Source: a virus
Virus record (IMG/VR): IMGVR_UViG_3300037296_000150
Location: 1 to 43,924 of that record
DNA length: 43,924 bases
Strand: one strand, 5' to 3'
Part shown: positions 7,911 through 15,575 of the stretch, piece by piece
Numbering within the stretch: the first letter of the stretch is position 1
Layout of the letters: every line of letters begins with the position of its first letter
The notes under the pieces: generated by a model
What the model was told of the DNA's origin: nothing
Database searches by the model: none
What the model saw: only the letters and a program-made list of their open reading frames with translations
Program-made: the position numbers and the translations under genes

Positions 7911-8208
7911 AGCCGGTGCCGCGTATCGAAAGCAGATGCGCCAGCACGATCATGTCGCCATGTCTCCGCTGACCGCGCACCTGAATTATCTGCGCAATTC
8001 GGACGAGGGCGCCTCTATCGCGGACGAGCTGACGGCCACCCTGCGCAAGTGCTTTGCCACTGATGATGGCATCAAGTCTCTGATGTTGCTTGAAAAATCA
8101 GTCCTAGTTTCTTGCGTGCCAAACGGATCGTCAGACGGTGCATTGCGAGAAATGAACGCAGTGCGCAATTTCGTCCTCGATCTCAGGAGGATTGCATCGA
8201 ATGTTTAA
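7897..8208 (+). CDS. Hypothetical protein between connector and scaffold, 103 aa
   Basis: A GGGAGG element places the start at the ATG at 7897, inside the end of the connector gene, not at the GTG two codons earlier. The protein is small, soluble and mostly helical (MSSNKAGAAYRKQMRQHDHV ...; SIADELTATLRKCFATDDG). No family is recognised. It overlaps the scaffold gene by 8 bp. By position it may be a virion-assembly or small structural protein. Confidence 0.7.
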   Translation: MSSNKAGAAYRKQMRQHDHVAMSPLTAHLNYLRNSDEGASIADELTATLRKCFATDDGIKSLMLLEKSVLVSCVPNGSSDGALREMNAVRNFVLDLRRIASNV

Positions 8209-8965
8209 AATGAATTGGCAGACCCGCCGCATGATGTTGGAAGCCCCCGTCGAAGGCGCTGGTGGCGGTGACGAAGGCGACACGATCGACCTCGGCTCGT
8301 TCGTCCCTGAAACCTTCAAGGGCGAAGATGGGAAATATGACACGGTAAAATTCCGTGAACAGTTCGACACCATGACGGCCGCGCAACAGCAGGCACAAGA
8401 ACGCCTCGATGCGCTGCCCAAGTCGGCTGATGAATACGCCTTCTCTCTGCCAGAGGGGCACGCTCTGCCCGAAGGTCTGGACCTGACGGCGCTGGCGACG
8501 AAAGACGAACAGGGTAACGACGTGCCGTTCGACGTGAACAGCATCATCGCTGCCGACGATCCCGACGTGAAGGTGCTGCAGGAATTGATGCACAGCGTCA
8601 CGACGGGCGAGACAGACCCCAAGGCGGCCATGCAAAAGATGGCCGGGCTCATGGTGAACCGCGAGTTGGGCCAGATTAAAAAGGCGATGGATACGGCGAA
8701 AGAGGAAGCGAAAGCCCTCGGCCCCGATGGTGGCAAGGCCCGTATCGAAACGCTCAAGCGGGAAGCCGCTGCCCGTCTGCCGGCCGAACAAGCCAGCGCC
8801 CTGATGGACAGCCTCACGTCCGCAAACTCCATCCGCGCCGTAGAGGCGCTGATCAAGAAGTCGGCGATTACGCCGGGCGCAGGCGGCAACGGTGCCCCTG
8901 ACTACAGTGCCATGTCTCCCGACGAGCGGATCATGGCTGGTTTGAAAGCGCGTAGCGCAAAATAA
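8201..8965 (+). CDS. Capsid scaffolding protein
   Basis: Between connector and major capsid genes, a 254 aa acidic, Ala/Glu/Lys-rich, largely helical protein is expected to be the internal scaffold that guides capsid assembly and leaves before maturation. The sequence fits: an acidic N-terminus (GGGDEGDTIDLGSFVPETFK), a coiled-coil-like middle (LKREAAARLPAEQASALMDS) and a basic C-terminal tail (AGLKARSAK) of the kind that contacts the coat protein. The ATG at 8201 is used because AGGAGG ends 10 nt before it; a TTG at 8192 lies too close to that element. Confidence 0.85.
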   Translation: MFKMNWQTRRMMLEAPVEGAGGGDEGDTIDLGSFVPETFKGEDGKYDTVKFREQFDTMTAAQQQAQERLDALPKSADEYAFSLPEGHALPEGLDLTALATKDEQGNDVPFDVNSIIAADDPDVKVLQELMHSVTTGETDPKAAMQKMAGLMVNRELGQIKKAMDTAKEEAKALGPDGGKARIETLKREAAARLPAEQASALMDSLTSANSIRAVEALIKKSAITPGAGGNGAPDYSAMSPDERIMAGLKARSAK

Positions 8966-8975
8966 GGAGGGCCGG

Positions 8976-9950
8976 ATGGCCGATGAACTGATCAACCTGG
9001 TCGAGTTTGCAAAGGGGATGAATGATCCCGTAGCAAGCGGCATGATCGAAACTTTCGCAGCCGAAAGCGACGTTCTGCAGGCCATTCCATTCAAGGCGGC
9101 CCCGCAAGGTCTAAACCGCTTTGACCGCGAAACCTCAGAGCCAGCCGTGGACTTCCGCGCGCTGAACGAAGAACCTGAAATCAGCTACGGCTCGGAAGAA
9201 ACCTTCCAGGACGCCTGCTTCCCAATTAGCGGCCTGATCGAGTTTGACCGTATCAAGCTCAAGCGTTACGGCGAACGCAAGCGGATGGTCTACATGCGCG
9301 GCCAGATGAAGAACGCATCGCGCGTTTGGACCTCTACGTTCATCGACGGCATTAACAAGCTGGACCCACGCCGGTTCAACGGTCTGCGCGCACGCTGCAA
9401 AGCTGACCTCGCTGGTAACGTCGACGGCTCGACCGACGATAGCCGCCTGCTGGTGAACAGCACGGCATCCGGTGGCGCTGCCCTGTCCATGTCTAAGATG
9501 GATCTGGCCGAAAGCCTCGTGAACCGTCCGTCGCATTGGCTCTGCTCGCGTCGCCAGCTGGTTCGCTTCAAAGCTGCCGCTCGTGATCCCAGCCTGACGA
9601 ACAACCGCTTCACCGACGATATGGACAGCCAGCTCGGCCGCCGTGTCACTCGCTTCGGTGACGTGCCGTTCCTGACCGGCTACGAGCCGTCCAAGGGCTC
9701 GTCCTTCCTGCCATACAACGAAGTAGCCTATGGCGGCGGCGCGGCAGTAACGACCTCGCTCTATCTGGTGTCCTTCCGCGAAGATGGCGTTTGCGGCATC
9801 CAGACCGGTGAGCCTGAATACATTCCGGTCGACACCGATCGCGGCGTGTTCAAGCGCGACCTGTTCGAGTGGGATACCGGCATCACCTGGGAAGATGAAT
9901 ACGCAGCAATGCGTTTGTCCTCCATCGCTGACGCCCCGATCGTGGCATAA
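8976..9950 (+). CDS. Major capsid protein
   Basis: The 324 aa protein follows the scaffold and has a strong Shine-Dalgarno element (AAGGAGGG), as expected for the most abundant virion protein. It has the features of podoviral coat proteins of the broad HK97-fold group: an N-terminal helix region (LINLVEFAKGMNDPVASGMI), a short E-loop-like part, a central SKMDLAESLVNRPSHWLCSR region and a C-terminal beta segment with GVCGIQTGEPEYIPVDT. The fold cannot be proved from sequence inspection. A long antisense open frame over this gene is a codon-bias shadow. Confidence 0.9.
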   Translation: MADELINLVEFAKGMNDPVASGMIETFAAESDVLQAIPFKAAPQGLNRFDRETSEPAVDFRALNEEPEISYGSEETFQDACFPISGLIEFDRIKLKRYGERKRMVYMRGQMKNASRVWTSTFIDGINKLDPRRFNGLRARCKADLAGNVDGSTDDSRLLVNSTASGGAALSMSKMDLAESLVNRPSHWLCSRRQLVRFKAAARDPSLTNNRFTDDMDSQLGRRVTRFGDVPFLTGYEPSKGSSFLPYNEVAYGGGAAVTTSLYLVSFREDGVCGIQTGEPEYIPVDTDRGVFKRDLFEWDTGITWEDEYAAMRLSSIADAPIVA

Positions 9951-9962
9951 GGAGAAACCAAC

Positions 9963-10391
9963 ATGGCAAACATGAACCACCCCTTTGACGCACGGCTTGA
10001 ACACCGCGCATTTGGTTCCGCAGCGATCACCGCTGCGGCCACCACCCTCGCCACGATCACCGAACGCGCCGCCCAGCGGACGCAGTATCGCACGATCGTC
10101 AACGTGGAAGCGATCAAGACAACCGCTGGCAACGAGCTGGTAAAGGTCGTGATAGAGCTGTCTAACGACGGTTTCTCCACGGTCCACGTCGCCGCGGTTG
10201 CTGACTTCGGCCACACGTCTGTTCGCCAGTCCGGTGCGCCGACCTCTGTTGCCGGTGACGGCCGCGAGATCCTGTGGACAACCGAACAGGGCGAAACCAA
10301 GTATGCGGCCAGCCGTATCCGCGTGATCACCTCTGGCACCGCGCCTTCGATCACGCTGGGCTGTTTCAGCACGATCCTGGGGGATATCTAA
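9963..10391 (+). CDS. Hypothetical virion protein (decoration-like), 142 aa
   Basis: A beta-rich, Ala/Thr-rich protein (TAAATTLATITERAAQRTQY; SRIRVITSGTAPSITLGCFS) with a good AAGGAG element, directly behind the major capsid gene. Small beta proteins in this position are often capsid decoration or head-stabilising proteins; no specific family is recognised. The next gene begins immediately after its stop. Confidence 0.75.
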   Translation: MANMNHPFDARLEHRAFGSAAITAAATTLATITERAAQRTQYRTIVNVEAIKTTAGNELVKVVIELSNDGFSTVHVAAVADFGHTSVRQSGAPTSVAGDGREILWTTEQGETKYAASRIRVITSGTAPSITLGCFSTILGDI

Positions 10392-10766
10392 ATGGTTGAC
10401 GTAAAAATCGTTCCGGTATCCAAGCCAAAGTCGTTCGCTGACACGGGCTTCACCAAAGACGAATGGGACGCCGCGGTAAAGGCTGGCCCCAAGGTCATGC
10501 CTGTGGGCGCTGCACGCGAAGCTGTGGTGCAGTCCAAGGGTTTGTATGTGGTCAAGGCTGCCGTTGATGCGGAAGCTACCGCCGTCAAGCTGGTTGCCCC
10601 GTCCGATATGACGAACGAACAGCTGGCGCAGGAAAGCGCGGCATACGGTCAGCCGATCCGCAAGCAGATGGCGCGGTCCAAGCTGGTCGAGTTCATCACG
10701 AGCCAGCGCGAAAAAGCGGTTTCGTTCATCGTCGACGACGAGGATGATGATACGGCCGGCGAATAG
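10392..10766 (+). CDS. Hypothetical virion-associated protein, 124 aa
   Basis: Starts directly after the previous stop codon. It has a compact N-terminal part (VDVKIVPVSKPKSFADTGFT) and an acidic C-terminus (VDDEDDDTAGE). No family is recognised. As the last gene of the head module before a terminator it could be a head-completion or accessory protein. Its codon use matches its neighbours. Confidence 0.7.
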   Translation: MVDVKIVPVSKPKSFADTGFTKDEWDAAVKAGPKVMPVGAAREAVVQSKGLYVVKAAVDAEATAVKLVAPSDMTNEQLAQESAAYGQPIRKQMARSKLVEFITSQREKAVSFIVDDEDDDTAGE

Positions 10767-10792
10767 CTCCTGACTGATCGCCAGACGTTAGA

Positions 10793-10820
10793 AAGGCCGC
10801 TCCTTACGGGGCGGCCTTTT
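10793..10820 (+). terminator. Rho-independent terminator at the end of the head module
   Basis: An 8-bp stem, AAGGCCGC with GCGGCCTT, encloses a 12-nt loop and is followed by further Ts. It separates the head genes from the recombinase/HNH cassette, so tail genes may depend on read-through or on another promoter downstream. Confidence 0.8.
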
Positions 10821-10872
10821 GCGTTGGTAAATGAGGCGGTCCTTGTGTCAGTGTTCGTTTCTGTCACCTACC

Positions 10873-10896
10873 TTACACCACTAAGCTATTGTGTAA
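10873..10896. repeat. Inverted repeat upstream of the serine recombinase
   Basis: TTACAC and GTGTAA form a 6-bp dyad separated by 12 bp, in the AT-rich stretch between the terminator and the recombinase gene. It could be a recombinase-binding or operator site. The spacer includes CTAAGC, identical to the half-site of the phage operators, but the matching second half is missing. Confidence 0.35.
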
Positions 10897-10967
10897 AGCA
10901 TTTAATGGGGTGCTGTCTTAATAACTTTTTCTTTGACTTAATAAGCGGGCTGTGTGCATTGTTCGAT

Positions 10968-11726
10968 ATGATGAATTTACCCGATTTCAGCGGCAACCTT
11001 TACGGCTATGCGCGCGTGTCCACCGAGGACCAGAACCTAAACCTTCAGCTTGACGCCTTACGGACGGCAGGCATACCGGATAGCCGCATCTTCACAGAGA
11101 AGGTGTCCGGCACGTCTAAGAAGCGGCCCAAGCTGGAACTCGTGCGCAAGATCATGCGCGAGGGTGATGCGCTCTGCGTCTGGCGTCTGGACCGCGTAGG
11201 GCGGTCGGTGGTGGCCGTGGTCGAGTTTGTCGAAGGTCTTAGTGCTGACGGCATCTTGTTCCGGTGCCTAACTGAACCAATCGACACCACGACACCGACG
11301 GGCAAGCTGATGCTGCACATGATGGCGGCGCTGGCAGAGTTTGAGCGCAACATGATCGCGCAACGGACGCGGGCCGGAATGGACGCGGCACGGTCGCGGG
11401 GCGTCAAGATGGGGCCTAAACACCGCATCTTGGATTGCCCCAAGCGGCTGGCGCGCTTCATTGAGTTGTGGGCCGATGGGCGCATACCGTCCGGCGACAT
11501 GAGCGCAAATGACGTGTGGGCTGATCTAAATACCGTGCCGTCAAAGCTGCCGGAAATGAAGGCGCAAAGCAGTTATAGCAACTGGAAAGCGCGCCTATTC
11601 GCGGGGTTTGAAGCCACACTTGAACACGCGATCAGCAAGGGCGACGAAAAGGCCGCGAAGGTAAAGCCACTGTTTTTGCAGTGGCGTGCTGACGAATTGA
11701 AGCGCCGGGAAGCAGCAAAGAGGTAA
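10968..11726 (+). CDS. Serine recombinase (resolvase/invertase family)
   Basis: Small serine recombinases cut and exchange DNA strands through a phosphoserine intermediate. The catalytic domain is clear: YGYARVSTEDQNLNLQLDAL with the active Ser, VWRLDRVGRS, and the helix-E segment AEFERNMIAQRTRAGMDAAR. After GVKMGPKH the usual short HTH is replaced by about 95 residues (CPKRLARFIELWADG ... QSSYSNWKARLFAGF) I cannot assign. The frame is open 48 codons upstream, but the hydrophobic extension is atypical, so ATG 10968 is chosen; no clear Shine-Dalgarno is visible there. It sits between head and tail genes, behind a terminator and 4 bp ahead of an HNH gene. It might resolve multimers, switch DNA or mobilise the cassette. 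Confidence 0.9.
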   Translation: MMNLPDFSGNLYGYARVSTEDQNLNLQLDALRTAGIPDSRIFTEKVSGTSKKRPKLELVRKIMREGDALCVWRLDRVGRSVVAVVEFVEGLSADGILFRCLTEPIDTTTPTGKLMLHMMAALAEFERNMIAQRTRAGMDAARSRGVKMGPKHRILDCPKRLARFIELWADGRIPSGDMSANDVWADLNTVPSKLPEMKAQSSYSNWKARLFAGFEATLEHAISKGDEKAAKVKPLFLQWRADELKRREAAKR

Positions 11727-11730
11727 GTCC

Positions 11731-12132
11731 ATGGACAATGAATGGAAGGGATCGAAAGCGCAGCGCGAGGCTTTACGCCAGATGTTCGACGGACGCTGTG
11801 CATATTGCGGGGAAGTCATGGATCGGATGCAAGCTGACCATGTAGAGCCAGTCACGCGACTGACGACTGACCCTTGGGGCAAGCTGCTGCCATCTGCAGA
11901 GCGACGCCTGATGAACCCAGAGCGCAACGTAGTGAGCAACATGATGCCTGCATGTGCGCCGTGCAATAACAGCAAGGGCGGTTATCGCCTTGAGGAATGG
12001 CGGGCCATGATCCAGCGGGCGCATGAGATTGTGGCGCGTGAAAAGCCCATCTTTCGGGCTGCTGTCCGGCTTGGCACAATCAAGGTCGAAAGCGATCCTA
12101 TCGTATTCCACTTTGAAAAGATGTTTCCGTAA
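11731..12132 (+). CDS. HNH endonuclease
   Basis: The 133 aa protein has the full HNH pattern: CAYCG near residues 23-27, the catalytic MQADHVEPVTRL with Asp-His, an internal Asn (NPERNVVSNMMPAC) and CAPCNNSKGG as the second zinc pair. It starts 4 bp after the recombinase and is probably co-transcribed with it. HNH proteins in phages act as homing nucleases or packaging helpers; being away from terL and paired with a recombinase favours a mobile-cassette role, which is inference. Confidence 0.88.
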   Translation: MDNEWKGSKAQREALRQMFDGRCAYCGEVMDRMQADHVEPVTRLTTDPWGKLLPSAERRLMNPERNVVSNMMPACAPCNNSKGGYRLEEWRAMIQRAHEIVAREKPIFRAAVRLGTIKVESDPIVFHFEKMFP

Positions 12133-12169
12133 TGGCCGCAGGCCGAACAACCCAAATAGGAGACTGCGC

Positions 12170-12250
12170 GTGAAGATACTCTTGGCCGTTATTGCGATCT
12201 ATCTGGCGTTCGCGTTGCTGGGGTATCTTTACGGCGCGACCTTCGGGTAA
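12170..12250 (+). CDS. Small single-pass membrane peptide, 26 aa
   Basis: A GTG start with AGGAG spaced normally before it encodes a 26-residue, almost wholly hydrophobic peptide (KILLAVIAIYLAFALLGYLY). It lies between the HNH gene and the tail tube genes. No homologue is recognised. The good ribosome site and clear hydrophobic pattern support it in spite of its size. Confidence 0.5.
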   Translation: MKILLAVIAIYLAFALLGYLYGATFG

Positions 12251-12307
12251 TCATATCCGCCAAGCGGGTGCATTGCCCCAAATGGCCGGCGCGACGATGT
12301 TCGCTGC

Positions 12308-12919
12308 ATGGCTATGCGTTCAAAAGAGACAATCATTCAGGCGGCTTTGCTCCGCTGCGGTCGGTCCTCGATGGCTGACGAACCGTTTTTGGCTCAAGCG
12401 ATTGATGCTAACTACGATGAAATAGTCCGGGCGGCGTTTGAGGACGGCGACGGGAATTACCCTTTCGGTCGCGCGCGCGTGGCTCTGACCAGTCGGTTTG
12501 ACGGTTCAATGGGTTATGCTGATGCGTTCCAAGTTCCGAACGACACTCTGCATATTGTTGAGGTTTACATCAATGATTGCTCTGCGGCTGACTTGTTGCA
12601 GGATTGGGAGTTTGACGGGACAGAAAACGCGATCCTTCTGGATGCGCGCAGTGGCTCGATCGAGGTTGAGATTGTCCGGTCCGGGCAAGAGGCGAATTGG
12701 TCTGCCAGCTTCTCTAAGGGTGTGCAGCGCCGTGTTGAGGCGGTGATCAAAGACGCTCTGGATGAAACAGAGGAAGCGATGGCGAAAGAGCAAGAGGGCG
12801 ATCTTGCGTTCCTCAAGGCTGGCGTGAAGGGTTCTAAAAATCGTTCACCTAAGCCAATGTTCCGCCGCGGTGGTGGCCGCCTCATGCGCGCCCGTCGCAC
12901 ACCTGATCGGGGTTACTGA
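12308..12919 (+). CDS. Tail tubular protein A (T7 gp11-like)
   Basis: The T7 gp11 family forms the gatekeeper ring between connector and nozzle. This 203 aa protein shows the family pattern: an N-terminal ETIIQAALLRCGRSSMADEP segment, a helix with DANYDEIVRAAFEDG, then FGRARVALTSRF and YADAFQVPNDTLHIVEVYI. A basic C-terminal tail (RRGGGRLMRARRTPDRGY) is extra. Several in-frame ATGs are close together and no strong Shine-Dalgarno resolves the start. It precedes the gp12-like gene as in T7. Confidence 0.88.
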   Translation: MAMRSKETIIQAALLRCGRSSMADEPFLAQAIDANYDEIVRAAFEDGDGNYPFGRARVALTSRFDGSMGYADAFQVPNDTLHIVEVYINDCSAADLLQDWEFDGTENAILLDARSGSIEVEIVRSGQEANWSASFSKGVQRRVEAVIKDALDETEEAMAKEQEGDLAFLKAGVKGSKNRSPKPMFRRGGGRLMRARRTPDRGY

Positions 12920-12921
12920 TC

Positions 12922-15141
12922 GTGGCTGGCCGCAAGGAAATGATCTGGCAGAATGACTTCTCTTTGGGTGCGGTGCGTCCAGAGGCGGAAGAACGTGACG
13001 ACACGGACCTGATCACGGCGTCTCTATTTGAGGCGGAAAATACTGTGTCTCTGGCTACAGGCCAGATCGAGCGGCGTCCTGGACTTCTGTATCTTGACGA
13101 CAGCCTTTCGACACAAGTTTTCAGTGTGAGCTTGGGTAAGGGCCGCAATTATCAGCTGCATATTCTGCGCTATGGTTACGCCTTATTTGATGAAAGCGAG
13201 GCGCTGGTAACATCATCGGGTAGCATCGACTGGAAGGTGTTAGATGCAAACCCATTCGGCTCATATGCTTTCACTGATATGCAGTTTTGGGCGGTATCCA
13301 TCCCTGACCAGTCTGCAATAATCATTGGGTCTAAATACTTTGCGATGCGTGCGCTTCGGGTCAATGGCGCTGGCCTGTGGGAGTTTGGCGAGGTCGAGTA
13401 TCCAGAGACGCAGTATGGATCCCCAAAAATCCCGTTCTACCGCCCAGAGGGCGCAGAGAAGATGTCGATCATTCCGACGACTTCGGGGCGCGCGGCTTTT
13501 GAAAGCAATTTTGATTTTTTCACAACGGCGCACATTGGGACGTGGATACGCCATAACGGCACTTTGGTTTTGATTGATACGGTTACAGATATTCGTCATG
13601 CCAGCGGTAAGTCTTATGGCAAGGTTTCCAGGACCGTAACGCTGACAGTAAGCGATGCTTCGGAGTTTAAAGAGGGGGACGCAGTAGAGCATAGCGTTAC
13701 GGGCGGGCCCGGTTTGATCACGCAAATTACCGGAAGCGATATTCGGGTTTTCTGCAATGACAGCTACAAGGACTTCCCTAGTAGCGGCAAGCTGATCGGG
13801 CCGAACGCAAGCGAAAACATTACTGCGTCCGTGCTTTCCACCTATGGCTCATATGTTGCGCTTTGGGACGCGCAGATGTTTTCCAAGGTGTATGGCTATG
13901 CCAACTATGGGGCCGTTCACAAGGGCAGGCTTTACTTGTGCGACTACGCGGCGGGTCCGCGTGCGTTCGCAGCTTCGCAGGCGGGAGACTTGCTCAACTT
14001 TGAAGATGGCGCGAACGACGCCGACGCCTTTATCGAAACGATCAGCGCGGATCGCGGCGGCGACCTAAAGTTCATCGTGTCCGCAGAAGATTTGCTGTTT
14101 ATGACGACGCGGGGTTTGTATTATCAGCCTTCGCGCGATGGTAATGCAATTACCCCGCTCACTATCGGCCCGGTGCTGTTTTCCCAGGTGGGTTGTGACA
14201 GCGTTGCCCCCATGCCGATTGACGACGGCGCGGTGTTCATCGACGTGGTTGGCCGTCAAGTCTATGCCGCTATCCTGTCGGGTGACGCATACAGATCGTG
14301 GCGGTCAATCCAGATTAGCCCATTCCACTCGCATCTTATAAATGAGCCAATCCATATTGGGGCAACGGTTGTTGGCGCTGAAAAGCCCGAGCAATTTGTC
14401 TACGTTACGAACCTGAATGGCACAGCCGCGGTATTTCAATGGGACCGTGATCAGAACCGGATTTCCTGCCGCCCATGGTCTACGGATGGCGATTTTGTTG
14501 CAATCTATCAGGCCGGGAAAAAGGTCTACGCGCTGGTTGATCGGCGGGACTATTCTGGCTTGAATTACCGCAAGCGTGAGCGGTTTGAAGGCGCGCTTTA
14601 TGTTGATTATGGCAGTATGATATTGGTCGACGCAGCGCGGCCAACTGGCGGCGCAGGCGTGTATCCTGTCCCGGCATCTGAAAATCCTGCGGTTCATTTG
14701 GCGGGGTATACGGCTCAAGTTTATCTGCAAGGCTGGGACTATGGCGATCTGGTAATTGATGATGATGGCAAGGCTATCATCGAAGGCCAACCTGCAATCT
14801 ATCCGTCCGATACGGTTCGCTTCCTGCAGGTTGGCCTTGGGTTTCCGGTGCGATGCACGCCTTGGGCGCGGCGGTCTATCCAAACGCAGTCAGGGACGCG
14901 CGAGGTTAAGCGCATAATCGACCTGTATGTGACGGTGCGGAATACCGGATCCTTCAAAATCGGTAATGCTGAATACGGCGGCTATGAGATAGGGACTGAC
15001 TTGGTTTCTCCTCCGCCTCCAGTAAGCCGTGAATATCGGGTGGGTCTGGCTGGTGGGGCTGCTTTCAAGCGCACGCCTATTGTGCAAGATCGCCCCGGCC
15101 CGTTCCAGCTTCTCAAAATTGGCTACAAGGTGAGCGTCTAA
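12922..15141 (+). CDS. Tail tubular protein B (T7 gp12-like nozzle)
   Basis: The 739 aa protein starts at GTG, 2 nt after the previous stop. The N-terminus (WQNDFSLGAVRPEAEERDD ... FEAENTVSLATGQIERRPGL) is typical of podoviral nozzle proteins, and repeated segments such as RLYLCDYAAGPRAFAASQAG, LLFMTTRGLYYQPSRDGNA and KVYALVDRRDY give the beta-propeller-like pattern of gp12. It forms the tail nozzle with the fibres and the gp11 ring. Length is close to T7 gp12 (794 aa). Confidence 0.9.
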   Translation: MAGRKEMIWQNDFSLGAVRPEAEERDDTDLITASLFEAENTVSLATGQIERRPGLLYLDDSLSTQVFSVSLGKGRNYQLHILRYGYALFDESEALVTSSGSIDWKVLDANPFGSYAFTDMQFWAVSIPDQSAIIIGSKYFAMRALRVNGAGLWEFGEVEYPETQYGSPKIPFYRPEGAEKMSIIPTTSGRAAFESNFDFFTTAHIGTWIRHNGTLVLIDTVTDIRHASGKSYGKVSRTVTLTVSDASEFKEGDAVEHSVTGGPGLITQITGSDIRVFCNDSYKDFPSSGKLIGPNASENITASVLSTYGSYVALWDAQMFSKVYGYANYGAVHKGRLYLCDYAAGPRAFAASQAGDLLNFEDGANDADAFIETISADRGGDLKFIVSAEDLLFMTTRGLYYQPSRDGNAITPLTIGPVLFSQVGCDSVAPMPIDDGAVFIDVVGRQVYAAILSGDAYRSWRSIQISPFHSHLINEPIHIGATVVGAEKPEQFVYVTNLNGTAAVFQWDRDQNRISCRPWSTDGDFVAIYQAGKKVYALVDRRDYSGLNYRKRERFEGALYVDYGSMILVDAARPTGGAGVYPVPASENPAVHLAGYTAQVYLQGWDYGDLVIDDDGKAIIEGQPAIYPSDTVRFLQVGLGFPVRCTPWARRSIQTQSGTREVKRIIDLYVTVRNTGSFKIGNAEYGGYEIGTDLVSPPPPVSREYRVGLAGGAAFKRTPIVQDRPGPFQLLKIGYKVSV

Positions 15142-15575
15142 TGGATCCAGTTACAGGATTTGCGGTTGCTTCGGCAGGGTCGGCTATCATGGGCGGCCTT
15201 TCTGGCCGTGCGCAGGGTATGTCAGACGCGGCGCGGCAGGAAAGCGAAGCGCGCATGGCTGACACGCAGGGCTTGCAGCGTGACACCATTGCAAGGGGCG
15301 ATCTTGATGCGTTTCTCTCGACAATGCGATCCTCTCGCGCCGCAAACGGTCTAAGCGCCACGTCGCCAAACGCGCGCGTGCTAGAGGCCGAGGCGATCAT
15401 GCAAGGCAATAAGGGCCGCCTGATCGAGCGGGCAGATAGCAAGCAACAAGCGGCAAACCTGCGGGCCGGGGCCAAGGCTTCGCGTTCTGCAGCTAACTGG
15501 TCACTGGCTACGGGTCTGGTAAAGGCGGCGGTCCCAATTTCACAATACGGCATGAACAGAGGGTGGGGCTCCTAA
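15141..15575 (+). CDS. Internal virion protein (T7 gp14-like)
   Basis: A small Ala/Gly-rich protein (144 aa) with a hydrophobic N-terminal segment (TGFAVASAGSAIMGGLSG) followed by helices rich in Arg, Glu and Ala. Its size, composition and position after the nozzle gene match gp14-type internal proteins, which are ejected and help form the channel through the outer membrane. Start and stop overlap the neighbouring genes (TAATG on both sides). Confidence 0.75.
   Translation: MDPVTGFAVASAGSAIMGGLSGRAQGMSDAARQESEARMADTQGLQRDTIARGDLDAFLSTMRSSRAANGLSATSPNARVLEAEAIMQGNKGRLIERADSKQQAANLRAGAKASRSAANWSLATGLVKAAVPISQYGMNRGWGS

Noticed and set aside
9135-10214. 359-codon open frame antisense to the major capsid gene
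   Set aside because: It mirrors the capsid frame in a GC-rich genome, has no ribosome site or known motif and spans three real genes.
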